A DNA stretch of 64,000 bases from Pseudomonas folii (GCF_014357575.1 NZ_JACONW010000001.1:57804-121803); one strand, 5' to 3'. Positions 44,116 to 53,632 are shown, counted from the stretch's first letter. Made by a program: numbers and translations. The notes: generated by a model not told the origin, from the sequence alone.

Positions 44116-44811
44116 TTACTGATGCTTGTGAGGTGTTATTAGATCCGGTCCCTGATTTCGAACATTCCCTACTGCGCGGCCAACCGGGTACCACTCGAAA
44201 TCCTCGACGGGGCGGCAGCATTCCATCGCAATCAACGCAGCGCGTTCGGGCGTCAAGTCCGGCTCAAGCCATTCATTCGCATGGTCCGGTGTGAGCACAA
44301 GCGGCCGTCGGTCGTGGATGTCGACCATGCCCTGATCGCTGGCGGCTGTGATAATCACAAAACCATCTTCCGCGCTTGGCTCCATACTTGGCGTCACCTG
44401 AGCCAGCCCGCCATAAAACATTGGAGCCTGGCTTTTCAGCCGGATGAAGTAGGGCTGCTTCTTCTTCGGGTCGTCAGGATCCTTGACCCATTCAAACCAC
44501 CCATTGGCTGGCACAAGTACACGGCCATTCGGCCAGAGCTGTTTGAAGAACTTCCCCGTCGTCACCGTCTCGACTCTTGCATTGATCGGGTCAGGCCTTT
44601 TCCCCTTCGCCCAGAACGGCGACCATCCCCAGCGGACCTTGTCCACGCTTAGACCTTCTTCTACACCTCGAATAATCTCCACGCGAGTGCTCGGCGCGAC
44701 GTTGTAGCGCTCAAGGGGCCATTCGTCGTAGCCGTTGATCACGATCTGCTTTGATCCCAGCTCTTTCAGGTAATGGGCCATGGGTTCGTAGATCGAGTAG
44801 CGTCCGCACAT
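44116..44811 (-). CDS. SOS response-associated peptidase family protein (SRAP, YedK/HMCES type)
   Basis: 231 residues starting MCGRYS. The catalytic Cys2 must be at the N-terminus, which fixes the start at 44811 rather than 44895. Other active-site residues: Asn/Arg in DPINARVET, Glu in NGWFEWVK, and His in VDIHDRRPLVL. The family crosslinks to abasic sites in single-stranded DNA to protect them during replication. Divergent from umuDC, with a LexA box in the shared spacer. Confidence 0.92.
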   Translation of the reverse strand: MCGRYSIYEPMAHYLKELGSKQIVINGYDEWPLERYNVAPSTRVEIIRGVEEGLSVDKVRWGWSPFWAKGKRPDPINARVETVTTGKFFKQLWPNGRVLVPANGWFEWVKDPDDPKKKQPYFIRLKSQAPMFYGGLAQVTPSMEPSAEDGFVIITAASDQGMVDIHDRRPLVLTPDHANEWLEPDLTPERAALIAMECCRPVEDFEWYPVGRAVGNVRNQGPDLITPHKHQ

Positions 44812-44871
44812 GGTGTCACCCGTCGAAATGTTCTCTATATGAGATTGACCGCGCGCGGACGAAATCGTTAA

Positions 44872-44887
44872 CTGTATATTCATACAG
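44872..44887. promoter_or_regulatory. LexA box between SRAP and umuD
   Basis: CTGT-atattcat-ACAG, matching the SOS consensus including flanking A and T. It can control both the leftward SRAP gene and the rightward umuDC. Confidence 0.9.
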
Positions 44888-44910
44888 TTACTCACCCGAA
44901 GGCTAGCGTC

Positions 44911-45348
44911 ATGAATGTCATAATCCTCGGCCCGCTGATGGAGGGCGGCATCAAGCTCCCCCTGTATTCATTCAAAATCCCGGCCGGGTTCCCGTCCCCG
45001 GCCGCGGATCATATTGAAAAACATCTCTCGCTGGACGAGACGTGCAACGTCCGTGCGCCGCACGTGTACTTGGCGCGGATTGAGGGTGACAGCATGCAGG
45101 GCGCGGGGATGTTCTGTGGCGATTTGATTGTGGTGGACCGCTCAAAAACTGCCAGGCACGGCCACATTGTCGTCGCGGCAGTGAACGGTGAGCCGGTGTG
45201 CAAGCGGCTGCACAAGTCGGGTAACGACATTATTTTAATGTCCGAAAACAAGAGATATCCGCCGCGTTACATACTGGAAGGCGACGAGCTGGCCATCTGG
45301 GGTGTTGTCACAAACAGCGTGCGCGATCATGACCTCCTCCCAGCATAA
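44911..45348 (+). CDS. umuD: UmuD-like S24 peptidase subunit of error-prone polymerase V
   Basis: 145 residues. Cleavage bond Ala25-Gly26 (IPAGFPS), Ser61 in GDSM, Lys98 in CKRL. RecA filaments trigger self-cleavage, giving UmuD' which joins UmuC. Starts 23 bases after the LexA box. It overlaps umuC by 20 bases. Similar phage- and plasmid-borne pairs are known (rulAB type). Confidence 0.92.
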   Translation: MNVIILGPLMEGGIKLPLYSFKIPAGFPSPAADHIEKHLSLDETCNVRAPHVYLARIEGDSMQGAGMFCGDLIVVDRSKTARHGHIVVAAVNGEPVCKRLHKSGNDIILMSENKRYPPRYILEGDELAIWGVVTNSVRDHDLLPA

Positions 45349-46615
45349 GCCGGTTTTTGCGCTTATCGACTGCAACAGCTTTTACGCAAGCTGCGAGCGG
45401 GTGTTCAGGCCGGACTTGGCGAAGACCCCTATTGTCGTGCTGAGCAACAATGATGGTTGCGTCATTGCACGCAGCTACGATGCCAAGCCGTTCGTGAAGA
45501 TGGGCGCGCCTTATTTTCAGATAAAAGACGTATTACGCCAGCACGGCGTTAAGGCATTCAGTAGCAACTACGCGCTGTATGGCGACATGAGTGAAAGGGT
45601 CATGACGGTTATTGAATCGATGGTGCCTGCCGTCGAGGTCTACAGCATTGACGAAGCATTTGCTGATCTCACAGGCATGCCAGGCGACCTGACGGCTTTT
45701 GGTCGAACGATCCGCGCCGCGGTGCATCAATCAACCGGCATTCCGGTCGGCGTAGGTATAGGCCCCACCAAAACCCTTGCTAAGCTGGCCAACCACACAG
45801 CCAAACGGTTGCAGTCCAATACGGGTGGGGTAGTGGATATCTGCGACCCGTTCAAGCGCGACTGGGTGCTGCGCAACACGGCCGTCTCAGCAGTGTGGGG
45901 TGTCGGTCGCAAGATGAAGGCTCACCTGGAAGCAATGAACATCCTGACCGCGATGGACTTGGCCAGGGCCGATCCGACAATGCTCGGAAAGAAATTCAGC
46001 GTGGTGATCGAGAAGACCGCTCGCGAACTATCCGGAATCAGCTGCCTGGAGCTGGGCGAGGAAGAGCCACCCAAGCAGGAAATCTGCTCAAGCCGGATGT
46101 TCGGCAAGCGCCTGACAACCATCGAGCCTATAAAAGAGGCAGTGGCCACCTACGTTCACCGCGCAGCCGAGAAGCTCCGGGCGCAGAACTCGCTGTGCAA
46201 GAAGATCAGAGTCAGCATTCGCACTGGAATGTTTAACCCCGATGAAGCGAAGTATGCCAACGGCGCATTGGTTGAGCTGCCTTATCCTACGAACGACGTC
46301 CGCCTGATGACGAAGGCTGCCACAGAGGCAGTCAATCGTTTATTCCGGCCTGGATTCAAATACAGCAAAGCCGAAGTTTTGCTTATGGATCTGCGACAGC
46401 CCAGCGAATTCACCGGTGATCTCTTTGCACCGTACCAGACAATAAATGCAGAAAAGGTAATGGACGTTCTAGACGAAATAAACCTGAAGTGGGGGCGCGG
46501 GACGCTACGCACGGCAAACGTACCCTTTGATCCAGACTGGGGAATGCGGCGGGAAATGATGAGTCAGAGCTTTACGACCAGACTTGATCAGCTCTGGGTA
46601 GTTAAGTGCAATTGA
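45329..46615 (+). CDS. umuC: UmuC-like Y-family DNA polymerase
   Basis: 428 residues. ALIDCNSFYASCERVF (catalytic Asp), VEVYSIDEAFADL (catalytic Asp-Glu), VGIGPTKTLAKLANH fingers/thumb, and the little-finger domain near 240-350. Copies damaged templates with errors, raising survival and mutation under SOS. The ribosome site is weak, as expected if translation is coupled to umuD. Confidence 0.95.
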   Translation: MTSSQHKPVFALIDCNSFYASCERVFRPDLAKTPIVVLSNNDGCVIARSYDAKPFVKMGAPYFQIKDVLRQHGVKAFSSNYALYGDMSERVMTVIESMVPAVEVYSIDEAFADLTGMPGDLTAFGRTIRAAVHQSTGIPVGVGIGPTKTLAKLANHTAKRLQSNTGGVVDICDPFKRDWVLRNTAVSAVWGVGRKMKAHLEAMNILTAMDLARADPTMLGKKFSVVIEKTARELSGISCLELGEEEPPKQEICSSRMFGKRLTTIEPIKEAVATYVHRAAEKLRAQNSLCKKIRVSIRTGMFNPDEAKYANGALVELPYPTNDVRLMTKAATEAVNRLFRPGFKYSKAEVLLMDLRQPSEFTGDLFAPYQTINAEKVMDVLDEINLKWGRGTLRTANVPFDPDWGMRREMMSQSFTTRLDQLWVVKCN

Positions 46616-46945
46616 CACGCACATTTTTTGGCTGTGTCGTATCAGCAGAGGCTTGCCTGAAACAGGGCCAAAGCGACTGCTCACCAAGAACATACGTTAG
46701 GCATTACAGAACGCAGTGATTCATGCGAAACACCGGCCTGCATAAGTGCTTGGGATTTGAAGGCGCCTGCTGCTGGAGGAGGGCTGACGAAGTCTGCAGC
46801 CTGGAACAGCAAATACAAATGCTGGTGATATTGCTTTCATCTTGTCGGGGTGATATAGGCATGTGACGGCTTGATAATGGGAATAATTGTAAAGCTTGAA
46901 TGTGAGCTAAAGGGTGCACCCGGATTATCTTAGGTAGGTAGCGTA
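46616..46945. other. Intergenic region before the NACHT gene
   Basis: 330 bases without a supported gene. GC falls towards the right end. A promoter for the next gene should lie here; none is clear enough to name. TAGGTAGCGTA before the ATG at 46946 is a modest ribosome site. Confidence 0.5.
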
Positions 46946-49900
46946 ATGGATTATGATTTTTCGAGGTTATCAACGCGGTCCTTTGAACAGTTGGTTCAGG
47001 CAATATCGCTAGCTAGTTTAGGAAGCGGGGTTAATATTTTTGGAGATGGTCCTGATGGAGCAAGGGAGGCGACGTTTGAGGGCGCTGTAGCATTTCCGAA
47101 CGCTACTAATCACTGGAATGGATATGGGGTCATTCAGGCAAAGTTTCGTCAAAAACCCGGCATCAAGGATGCAGATTGGGCGCTGGCAGAGCTAAGTGCT
47201 GATCTGGAAAAGTTTTTAGATGAAAATCGAAATCTGCGAAAGCCAGAGTACTATATTTTTGCTACTAACGTTATCTTAACTCCAGTTTCGAGTGTTGGAG
47301 GGAAGGATAAAGTAAACGCATTACTAGAGAGCTATAAAAAAAAGATTGGTATTAAAGACTTTAGAGTTTGGGATCGAGATCAAATATGTTCGTACCTAGA
47401 CTTGTATGAAGGTATTAGGAAGTCATATTCTGCTTGGATTACATCCGGCGATGTGCTTTCTGCAGTGCTCGATAACATGCGCCCTGTACGTGCAGATTTT
47501 AAAAGCCTAATGCTTAACTTTGTGCGCAAAGAATTGACGTCTCAGCAATACGTTAATTTAGGCCAGGCCGGCAGCAGTGCGGATGATAAAATTCCGCTTG
47601 CATGCGTATTTGTTGATGTTCCGATTAAAGGTGGAAGAGTTCCAAGGAAGGAAGGGATTGTGGCGAGTAAGAAGGATGTCGCGGCCGCGGCATCTAGTGA
47701 AATGAACGAGTTAACTAGCTACAGTGCAGTAAAAAATCTACTCCACATCTCAGGGCTCCGTCTCGATACGGCATCTGTTCCACCCAATGTCCACGGCCGT
47801 GGTGATTACATACACCAAATCCCGGGTCGAGTAGTGTTTATCGGAGGGCCGGGACAAGGGAAAAGTACGCTCACGCAATTTTTTTGCCAGATGCATCGCG
47901 CCGCATTGCTCTCACAGTACAACTTAGAGCCGATGACCCCTGAAGTCAGAAACGCTTTCGGTCTGATTATTGAGCAGTGTAAAGTTGAGGGTTTGTCGTC
48001 ACCCTCTGTCCCAAGGTTTCCCATTAGGATTGAGCTGAATAGGTTTGCGTCGGATTTGGCGAAAGGGGCGGCGTCCTCTTTGTTTAATTATATATTGGAG
48101 ATGATTAAACGTCGTTGTGATAGAGAACTTGTAGCGGATGACTTGAGGGGGTGGTTAGGGGCATATCCTTGGCTGGTAGCTCTTGATGGTTTAGATGAAG
48201 TGCCTGCATCATCTAATCGATCAGAGGTTTTACAGAAAATTAATGATTTTTTAATCGACTCGCAGGAGTGCAACTCTGATCTGATGGTTGTAGCGACAAG
48301 CCGGCCTCAGGGGTATAATGATGACTTTGCAGAAAAATATTACTGCCATCTAGTGTTATCTCCTTTAACACCAGAAAATGCATTGCATTATGCTGATCGT
48401 TTGATCTCGCGCAGATGGGGAGATGATCACGATAAGATATCAACATTTAATCGTAGAATGAGCAGGGCTAGTGAGGAGGAATCAACTGCTAGGTTAATGA
48501 GAAGTCCGCTGCAAGTTACGATTATGACTTTGCTTGTAGAAAGTCTAGGTGAACCGCCTAAAGAGCGTTGGCGGTTGTTTAATGAGTATTATCAAGTGAT
48601 CAATCGCCGCGAAAAAGAGCGAGATATTCCAGCTGCGAAGTTACTGAGTACTTATCAAGCTGATATTGATGTCATACACCAAGAAGTGGGAAGAGTACTT
48701 CAACAAAAATCGGAGTATGGCGGGAGTACCGATGCGTTGCTAAGTACGGAGGAATTTTCATCTATTATTGATTTCAGACTTCAGTCAGAAGAACATCCAG
48801 ATCAAGAGCGAAACAGGCTTCGGCTCGAGATCTTGAATGCAGCACTTGAGCGGCTGGTTTTTTTAGTTGCGCCGCAAGAAGGCCGTGTTGGATTTGAAAT
48901 TCGATCACTGCAGGAGTTTATGGCTGCACAATCTTTAATGAATGGTCCAGATAGAGATGTGGTAGCAAGACTGCAAGCTGTTGCACACGCATCTCATTGG
49001 CGGAATGTATTCTTGTTTGCCGCAGGAAGATGCTTCTATGATAAGCAGCACCTGAGAAGTTATATCCTTAGCATATGCATGGAATTGAATGAGGATGTAC
49101 AGGGTGGAGCAGGGAGTAAGCTTTCAAGTTTATTGCTAGTAGGAAGTCAGTTGGCGCTAGATATACTCGAAGATGGCGCTATATCTAACCAGCCAGGGCA
49201 GCGACGGTATTTTCTCAGACTGGCTATGAGGGTTTTAGAACTTCCTCCTCACGAATGTCAAGAACGATTGGCGGCACTCTACGATCCTGTATTGAAAAAT
49301 GTATATGAAGAGTCACTTTTGCACTTGCTTCAGGACTCTTCTCAGTTGAGGTATTATGGCGCTTGGCATGTAATTTTGGTGCTTGTAGCGCAGAAGATTG
49401 AGTGGGCTTGTGCAGCCGCAGATAAATTCTGGCCAATGAACCCAGAGAGTGCGTTAGGCATCTTAAGGTCCATAAAGAGCACAGCAGGAAGCGAGTTCTT
49501 AATGCAAAAGGCCGGTTTTTTATTCATTAGTACCGTTCCTTCCAAGGTGCTGCCGGGTGATCTGCAAGTTTTGAGTGAAATTGCCAGAAATGCAGGAATT
49601 CCAATACCTGCCTGGGCGAATTTTTTGTTTAAAGCTAATGGGTCAAGATCTGATAGATTGGAAGTTAATGTCCATGGGGTATCTCAAAGCTTTAGGTTTT
49701 TGATTGATAACGGCGCCGTTGAACTCACATCATTACCCGATTCTAAAAGCGCACACCCCTTATGGCTTTGGGTGTTTGATGCATGCGGTGTAATGCTGGA
49801 TTGCTCAGAGTTACAATTGGCAAGATTGTTTTCTGATCTTAAAAAGATTTCTCCTGCGTTTGAGGTTTCTCAATTAGGAAGTTGGCTATGGATAGTGCCG

Positions 49901-50893
49901 TGGCCCGTTGCTATGTGTCTAAAAAATTTGGATGATATTAGAACTCTAGATTTTTACTGTGCCAAAGCTGCAAGTGGTGAGCTTGGGAATTTGGATGTTT
50001 GGAAACAGGCCAAAATGAGGTGGAATGATTTTGGAATATCCGATAAAGATTTCAATTATATGCCCAATGAGGGGCTCCCTTATGACGCTAGAATAAATTC
50101 CATTGGCTTTCCTTACGCTGCAGCAGGCGCCTCCATACTTCATTCTCGAGACGTTGTGAGCACAGAAATATTCAATTTGATGCAGTGTGTCAATAGGTTG
50201 GATGCGAAGCGAGAGCTCGCAAACAAATATCTATTTGCTTTAAGCTGCCAAGGTGTGGCCCCTTTAGTGTCGGGCAGTCTTGAACTTGATAGTTTAAGTC
50301 AGATTGTGGAGTGGTCAAACACAAAATGGCTTCACATGTCGTTTCTAAAGGTGTTACCGCTAGAATATATTAAAGGCCCAGAGATGATTCGTGTATTAGA
50401 TAGTATGTCGGGAAGGGCTTATGAGATAATTGAGGGCCTTGATGAGGAAGTATATGAGGCGGTAGAGAGCTTTGTTTTTAGTAATAGCGATAGTTTTGAA
50501 GGCCTGAAATTGCTTGCAGCCTGCTGCTTAAGAGGTTTTAGACCAACGTCTACGTCAGACTGGATAACTCCAGACAGGTATAATAGTTCGTTGAGTAAAG
50601 CCTACGCTTCCATCGTCCTGATTGCAGGGAGAAGGCTAGCGAAATCTAACGCGCTCACAACAGCTCAAAGTATAGCGGAGGTAATCAATTCTCCGTTCTT
50701 TACTGCTGAGTTAAACGTGATAGGAGAGTTGGTAGCAATTTTACCGGTTGAAGAGTCCTCCCGTGAAGCTAAGGAAGTTTTCCTTTCACATTTGCAGGAA
50801 AGTTTTAAAGTGGAAAATTTAGAATTTAAATGTGTTGTTTTTGATTCGATGCAGGAGCTGCAGCGTAGTCATCTTAGTTCTCCTTTTTGTTAA
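46946..50893 (+). CDS. PD-(D/E)XK nuclease-NACHT NTPase, probable antiphage immune sensor
   Basis: 1,315-residue protein. N-terminal Mrr-like nuclease domain (about 8-165): FEQLVQ, then NIFGDGPDGARE (Asp37, Glu41) and GVIQAKFRQ (Gln64-x-Lys66), fitting PD-(D/E)XK with Q in place of E. NACHT domain at about 293-480: Walker A GGPGQGKST (300-308), Walker B WLVALDGLDEVP (409-420), sensor VVATSRPQGY. The remaining 800 residues are helical, probably a repeat-like sensor, with no motif recognised. Nuclease-STAND/NACHT proteins of this kind cut DNA after sensing a phage product and abort infection; the trigger here is unknown. AT-rich in contrast with the phage core. Confidence 0.85.
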   Translation: MDYDFSRLSTRSFEQLVQAISLASLGSGVNIFGDGPDGAREATFEGAVAFPNATNHWNGYGVIQAKFRQKPGIKDADWALAELSADLEKFLDENRNLRKPEYYIFATNVILTPVSSVGGKDKVNALLESYKKKIGIKDFRVWDRDQICSYLDLYEGIRKSYSAWITSGDVLSAVLDNMRPVRADFKSLMLNFVRKELTSQQYVNLGQAGSSADDKIPLACVFVDVPIKGGRVPRKEGIVASKKDVAAAASSEMNELTSYSAVKNLLHISGLRLDTASVPPNVHGRGDYIHQIPGRVVFIGGPGQGKSTLTQFFCQMHRAALLSQYNLEPMTPEVRNAFGLIIEQCKVEGLSSPSVPRFPIRIELNRFASDLAKGAASSLFNYILEMIKRRCDRELVADDLRGWLGAYPWLVALDGLDEVPASSNRSEVLQKINDFLIDSQECNSDLMVVATSRPQGYNDDFAEKYYCHLVLSPLTPENALHYADRLISRRWGDDHDKISTFNRRMSRASEEESTARLMRSPLQVTIMTLLVESLGEPPKERWRLFNEYYQVINRREKERDIPAAKLLSTYQADIDVIHQEVGRVLQQKSEYGGSTDALLSTEEFSSIIDFRLQSEEHPDQERNRLRLEILNAALERLVFLVAPQEGRVGFEIRSLQEFMAAQSLMNGPDRDVVARLQAVAHASHWRNVFLFAAGRCFYDKQHLRSYILSICMELNEDVQGGAGSKLSSLLLVGSQLALDILEDGAISNQPGQRRYFLRLAMRVLELPPHECQERLAALYDPVLKNVYEESLLHLLQDSSQLRYYGAWHVILVLVAQKIEWACAAADKFWPMNPESALGILRSIKSTAGSEFLMQKAGFLFISTVPSKVLPGDLQVLSEIARNAGIPIPAWANFLFKANGSRSDRLEVNVHGVSQSFRFLIDNGAVELTSLPDSKSAHPLWLWVFDACGVMLDCSELQLARLFSDLKKISPAFEVSQLGSWLWIVPWPVAMCLKNLDDIRTLDFYCAKAASGELGNLDVWKQAKMRWNDFGISDKDFNYMPNEGLPYDARINSIGFPYAAAGASILHSRDVVSTEIFNLMQCVNRLDAKRELANKYLFALSCQGVAPLVSGSLELDSLSQIVEWSNTKWLHMSFLKVLPLEYIKGPEMIRVLDSMSGRAYEIIEGLDEEVYEAVESFVFSNSDSFEGLKLLAACCLRGFRPTSTSDWITPDRYNSSLSKAYASIVLIAGRRLAKSNALTTAQSIAEVINSPFFTAELNVIGELVAILPVEESSREAKEVFLSHLQESFKVENLEFKCVVFDSMQELQRSHLSSPFC

Positions 50894-51326
50894 AGTTTAA
50901 CTATAGTTTATTGAATTGAGTATTTGCGTGTTTGTACAGCCAGGGTTTAGACAGTGTGATATAGCTCTTTTCTAAGCAGGTTGGGCAAGCGCAATGCTCA
51001 AGCATGGATTTACGCTTGGACCTGCGTCAGTCCTTTAATTTATTTGTGCCCTGAGTCGGAGTGAAACTGGCAGGTCCGAATGGCTGAAATTCGTTCTCTG
51101 CGTTTTGGGCTGGGCTGAAGGTACGTATCGAGCTCCAGAGCGACTGATTACAAGGAAGATGCTTTTAACTTTTAAATCAACAGGCTAGAGATTTTTTTGT
51201 TACGTGCCGGCATCGTCATGCCCAAGCGTAGCGTAGGGGGCGTCGATGTTATTACGTGGTCCCAAGAGGCACCGCCGGAGTGAGTCAGGCGCCACGGTAG
51301 TCACGGTTAGCCTCCGGCGGCGGGAT
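50894..51326. other. Spacer between two convergent large cargo genes
   Basis: 433 bases without a gene. Composition jumps back to GC-rich in the second half. An inverted repeat ccgccggag (51,272) / ctccggcgg (51,312) with a 31-base loop lies just before the end of the next gene and may help stop transcription. The rest shows nothing recognisable. Confidence 0.5.
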
Positions 51327-53321
51327 TTATAAGTCTAGTATTGCGTCTAGCTTGTTAAAGTAGAGTCTCAGCTGAGTGAACTCGTCCTTAGTCAAATTCT
51401 TCGCATGTGCGTCAGGGCGACCAAATTGATTGATCTCCTCAAGCATCATTATGAATTTCGTCTTATCAGTCTCAAGACTTTTTTCAAAAGATCCCCACTC
51501 CCTTTTGATTAAATTTATTAACTCCAGAAAGAAGAGCGGGGATTTATCGCGGTCAAGTAACTGGTTAATTTGAATTCCTGTTAAGGAGCCTCTCCTGTTT
51601 TCTGGAACTGCTGCTACAACAGTTGAAGCAGCTTTGTTGGCGCCTAATGATATCTTTAAAACATTGCGAGCTAAAGTCCTTAGGGATTTCTCTAATGAGT
51701 TTCTGCGGGAAGACACCTCTTGTACCATATCCTCATTGGATAAGTTTACCACTTCATTTCGATGCTTCTTCTTGAGGAGGTCAGCGATGGCCTCCAGATT
51801 GAATGCGTAACCATTATCGCCTTTTTGTATTAGGCCGTAACCAATCAAGTGGCGAGTTAAACTTGTATTGTCAAAAGCGAAGCTTTCAAAGCTATCTCTA
51901 TCATCTTGCGCTAGGAAGCGAAGCATCTCGTACTCATCAGGGTACCATTCACTCAGTACTTGTAGCATCATGTCCAGGTATTCTTTTGAGTGTAGCTGAA
52001 ATTCCTCTTTTGCTTTGTTGTAAATAACCTTGTTTATTGTTATGGGACGGTTCATGCCCGCCACTTTATGAATGCTACTGCACATTTGTCGAATTAAGAA
52101 TGGATGTCCTCCGAAGTCATCCGTAAGTTTTGCAGCTATTAGGTCGTCAAATCTAAGGCCCATATATTCTCCAAGCCGGGCTACCATCTGTTTAACTTGT
52201 TCTACGGAAAATGATGGTACATATTGGCTTGGAATTGACGCGTATATCGGGTTGTCATGACCAACAACGGAGGCCGCCTCTACACAACTCGGGTTAGTAC
52301 CCACCAGCATGTAGGAAAACACTTGTGGGTTTTTTTGGTAAAAACCTCGTAATGTCTGCCAAAAGTATATGAAATCTGTACCGCTCCTCCAATGTTCGGA
52401 AGACGCAGTGCCGGGTGAGATTCGCTCAATTTCATCGAAAATAAAAAGCATGCTGCAAGGCTTTTTTGATTCAAAGACTTTTATCATGTCATTTTCAAAG
52501 CTATCTGCAGCGTCCTTTTCACTGTAGCGATCTTGGGTAGTTATCTTGATTTTCGTTGATTTGGCTTTGGCATATAGATTTACCAGTTTTTCTAAAAGCT
52601 CGTTCCATCTGCAAAGATGAATTGAAGGGCTTTCACAGTCCAGCATTAAGGCCTGCTCGCCAATGGAAGTGAGTTTGCGCTCAATAGCATATACGATAGA
52701 GGTTTTGCCGCTCTTGCGTAACCCGAATAAACTTGTGTGCTCGCCAGATTGATATCGGCTTATTAATTCGGTGATTAAGTTTGATCGTCCGAAAAAGTAT
52801 GTGTCTTTCTTAAGTGGAGAAAGAAATGCAAATAGATCTCTGGAATAAAAGTGTTTTCTGAACTTATTTTCTAGTACCTCGATACAATTTGAGTTAATTA
52901 GTTCTTGATAGGTTGCCGGGATTACTATGGAGTGTTCGGGATCAGCTTTAAGAAGGCGCTCAACTTTCTCTTCTACGACGCTAGCGCGACTGATCAGTAT
53001 CCCGCAAACTGTTTCCGTTCTCATCTTTGGTAGAAGCTGTAAAACTTTATCAAATATATCAAAGCAACGAGGCTCAAAAAACTCATAGCTACTGAAAACG
53101 CAGATGATCTCTCGCTCAATATTGAACATTTCTGATGTTCGCTGGCTTGGCTTCATTAAGAAGTAAGAGTAGCGAGATTGCGCAACTTTGATCTCTTGGC
53201 CTGAATTGGTCAGATACCAGTCCTTCGAAAGATTCTCTAAAATTTTGCGCTCATCATGTGAGTAATTAGACATCAAGAATTGCTTGTGAATCCCTGGATT
53301 TGTTATAGATTTGTCCAGCAT
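51327..53321 (-). CDS. AAA/STAND-like ATPase with C-terminal HEPN-like motif, candidate abortive-infection protein
   Basis: 664 residues. N-terminal 165: a compact alpha/beta part (REIICVFSSYEFFEPR, CGILISRAS, SIVIPATYQEL), family not recognised. Then AAA ATPase: FFGR box, Walker A GLRKSGKTS (200-208), Walker B MLFIFDEIERI (291-301), sensor MLVGTNPS, and winged-helix region 430-520. The C-terminus (LELINLIKREW... INQFGRPDAHAKN) has Arg635-x3-His639, an R-x(n)-H arrangement of HEPN nucleases. AAGGA precedes the ATG. AT-rich; convergent with the NACHT gene. Toxin-like RNase or binding module switched by an ATPase is inference. Confidence 0.7.
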   Translation of the reverse strand: MLDKSITNPGIHKQFLMSNYSHDERKILENLSKDWYLTNSGQEIKVAQSRYSYFLMKPSQRTSEMFNIEREIICVFSSYEFFEPRCFDIFDKVLQLLPKMRTETVCGILISRASVVEEKVERLLKADPEHSIVIPATYQELINSNCIEVLENKFRKHFYSRDLFAFLSPLKKDTYFFGRSNLITELISRYQSGEHTSLFGLRKSGKTSIVYAIERKLTSIGEQALMLDCESPSIHLCRWNELLEKLVNLYAKAKSTKIKITTQDRYSEKDAADSFENDMIKVFESKKPCSMLFIFDEIERISPGTASSEHWRSGTDFIYFWQTLRGFYQKNPQVFSYMLVGTNPSCVEAASVVGHDNPIYASIPSQYVPSFSVEQVKQMVARLGEYMGLRFDDLIAAKLTDDFGGHPFLIRQMCSSIHKVAGMNRPITINKVIYNKAKEEFQLHSKEYLDMMLQVLSEWYPDEYEMLRFLAQDDRDSFESFAFDNTSLTRHLIGYGLIQKGDNGYAFNLEAIADLLKKKHRNEVVNLSNEDMVQEVSSRRNSLEKSLRTLARNVLKISLGANKAASTVVAAVPENRRGSLTGIQINQLLDRDKSPLFFLELINLIKREWGSFEKSLETDKTKFIMMLEEINQFGRPDAHAKNLTKDEFTQLRLYFNKLDAILDL

Positions 53322-53399
53322 GAAATTATCCTTTTTCTATGCCCAGGCAATCGACCTGTACGATTGAGGGATTCTACTCAATAGTTACGTGTATTTGCT

Positions 53400-53546
53400 A
53401 TGGGCGGGCGTCTGCCAATCGTCGATGTCAGCGTTTCGGCCTCATGCCGCATAGACTTGGTCCTGAAGCCCCATTGGGGACCTTTCATAACGGGACATTC
53501 GTTAAATCGACCCCCACAGCAAAGCCCACCCCGGTGGGCTTTTTTG
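53400..53546 (+). ncRNA. Candidate small RNA ending in an intrinsic terminator
   Basis: About 147 bases with no frame of note: GC-rich segments that can pair (for example gcccc att ggggac near 53,478-53,492) and a final perfect stem aagcccacc / ggtgggctt (53,522-53,541) with T-run. It lies just before the conserved small genes and opposite in direction to the ATPase gene. Boundaries at the 5' side are a guess. Confidence 0.4.
53522..53546 (+). terminator. Rho-independent terminator upstream of 53,633
   Basis: Perfect 9-bp stem aagcccacc / ggtgggctt, 2 bases between arms so the real loop uses a few stem bases, then tttt. Ends an upstream rightward transcript. Confidence 0.85.
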
Positions 53547-53632
53547 TGCCCGCTGGACACCAGAACCCCCGATTCTGGACTACCATTTTCGCTGCTCGTG
53601 GTCAGAGCGTGACCAGGTTCAAGGAGGACACC

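Noticed and set aside
46946..53321. NACHT gene and ATPase gene as one operon-type system
   Set aside because: They are convergent on opposite strands with a 433-base spacer, so they are treated as separate modules.
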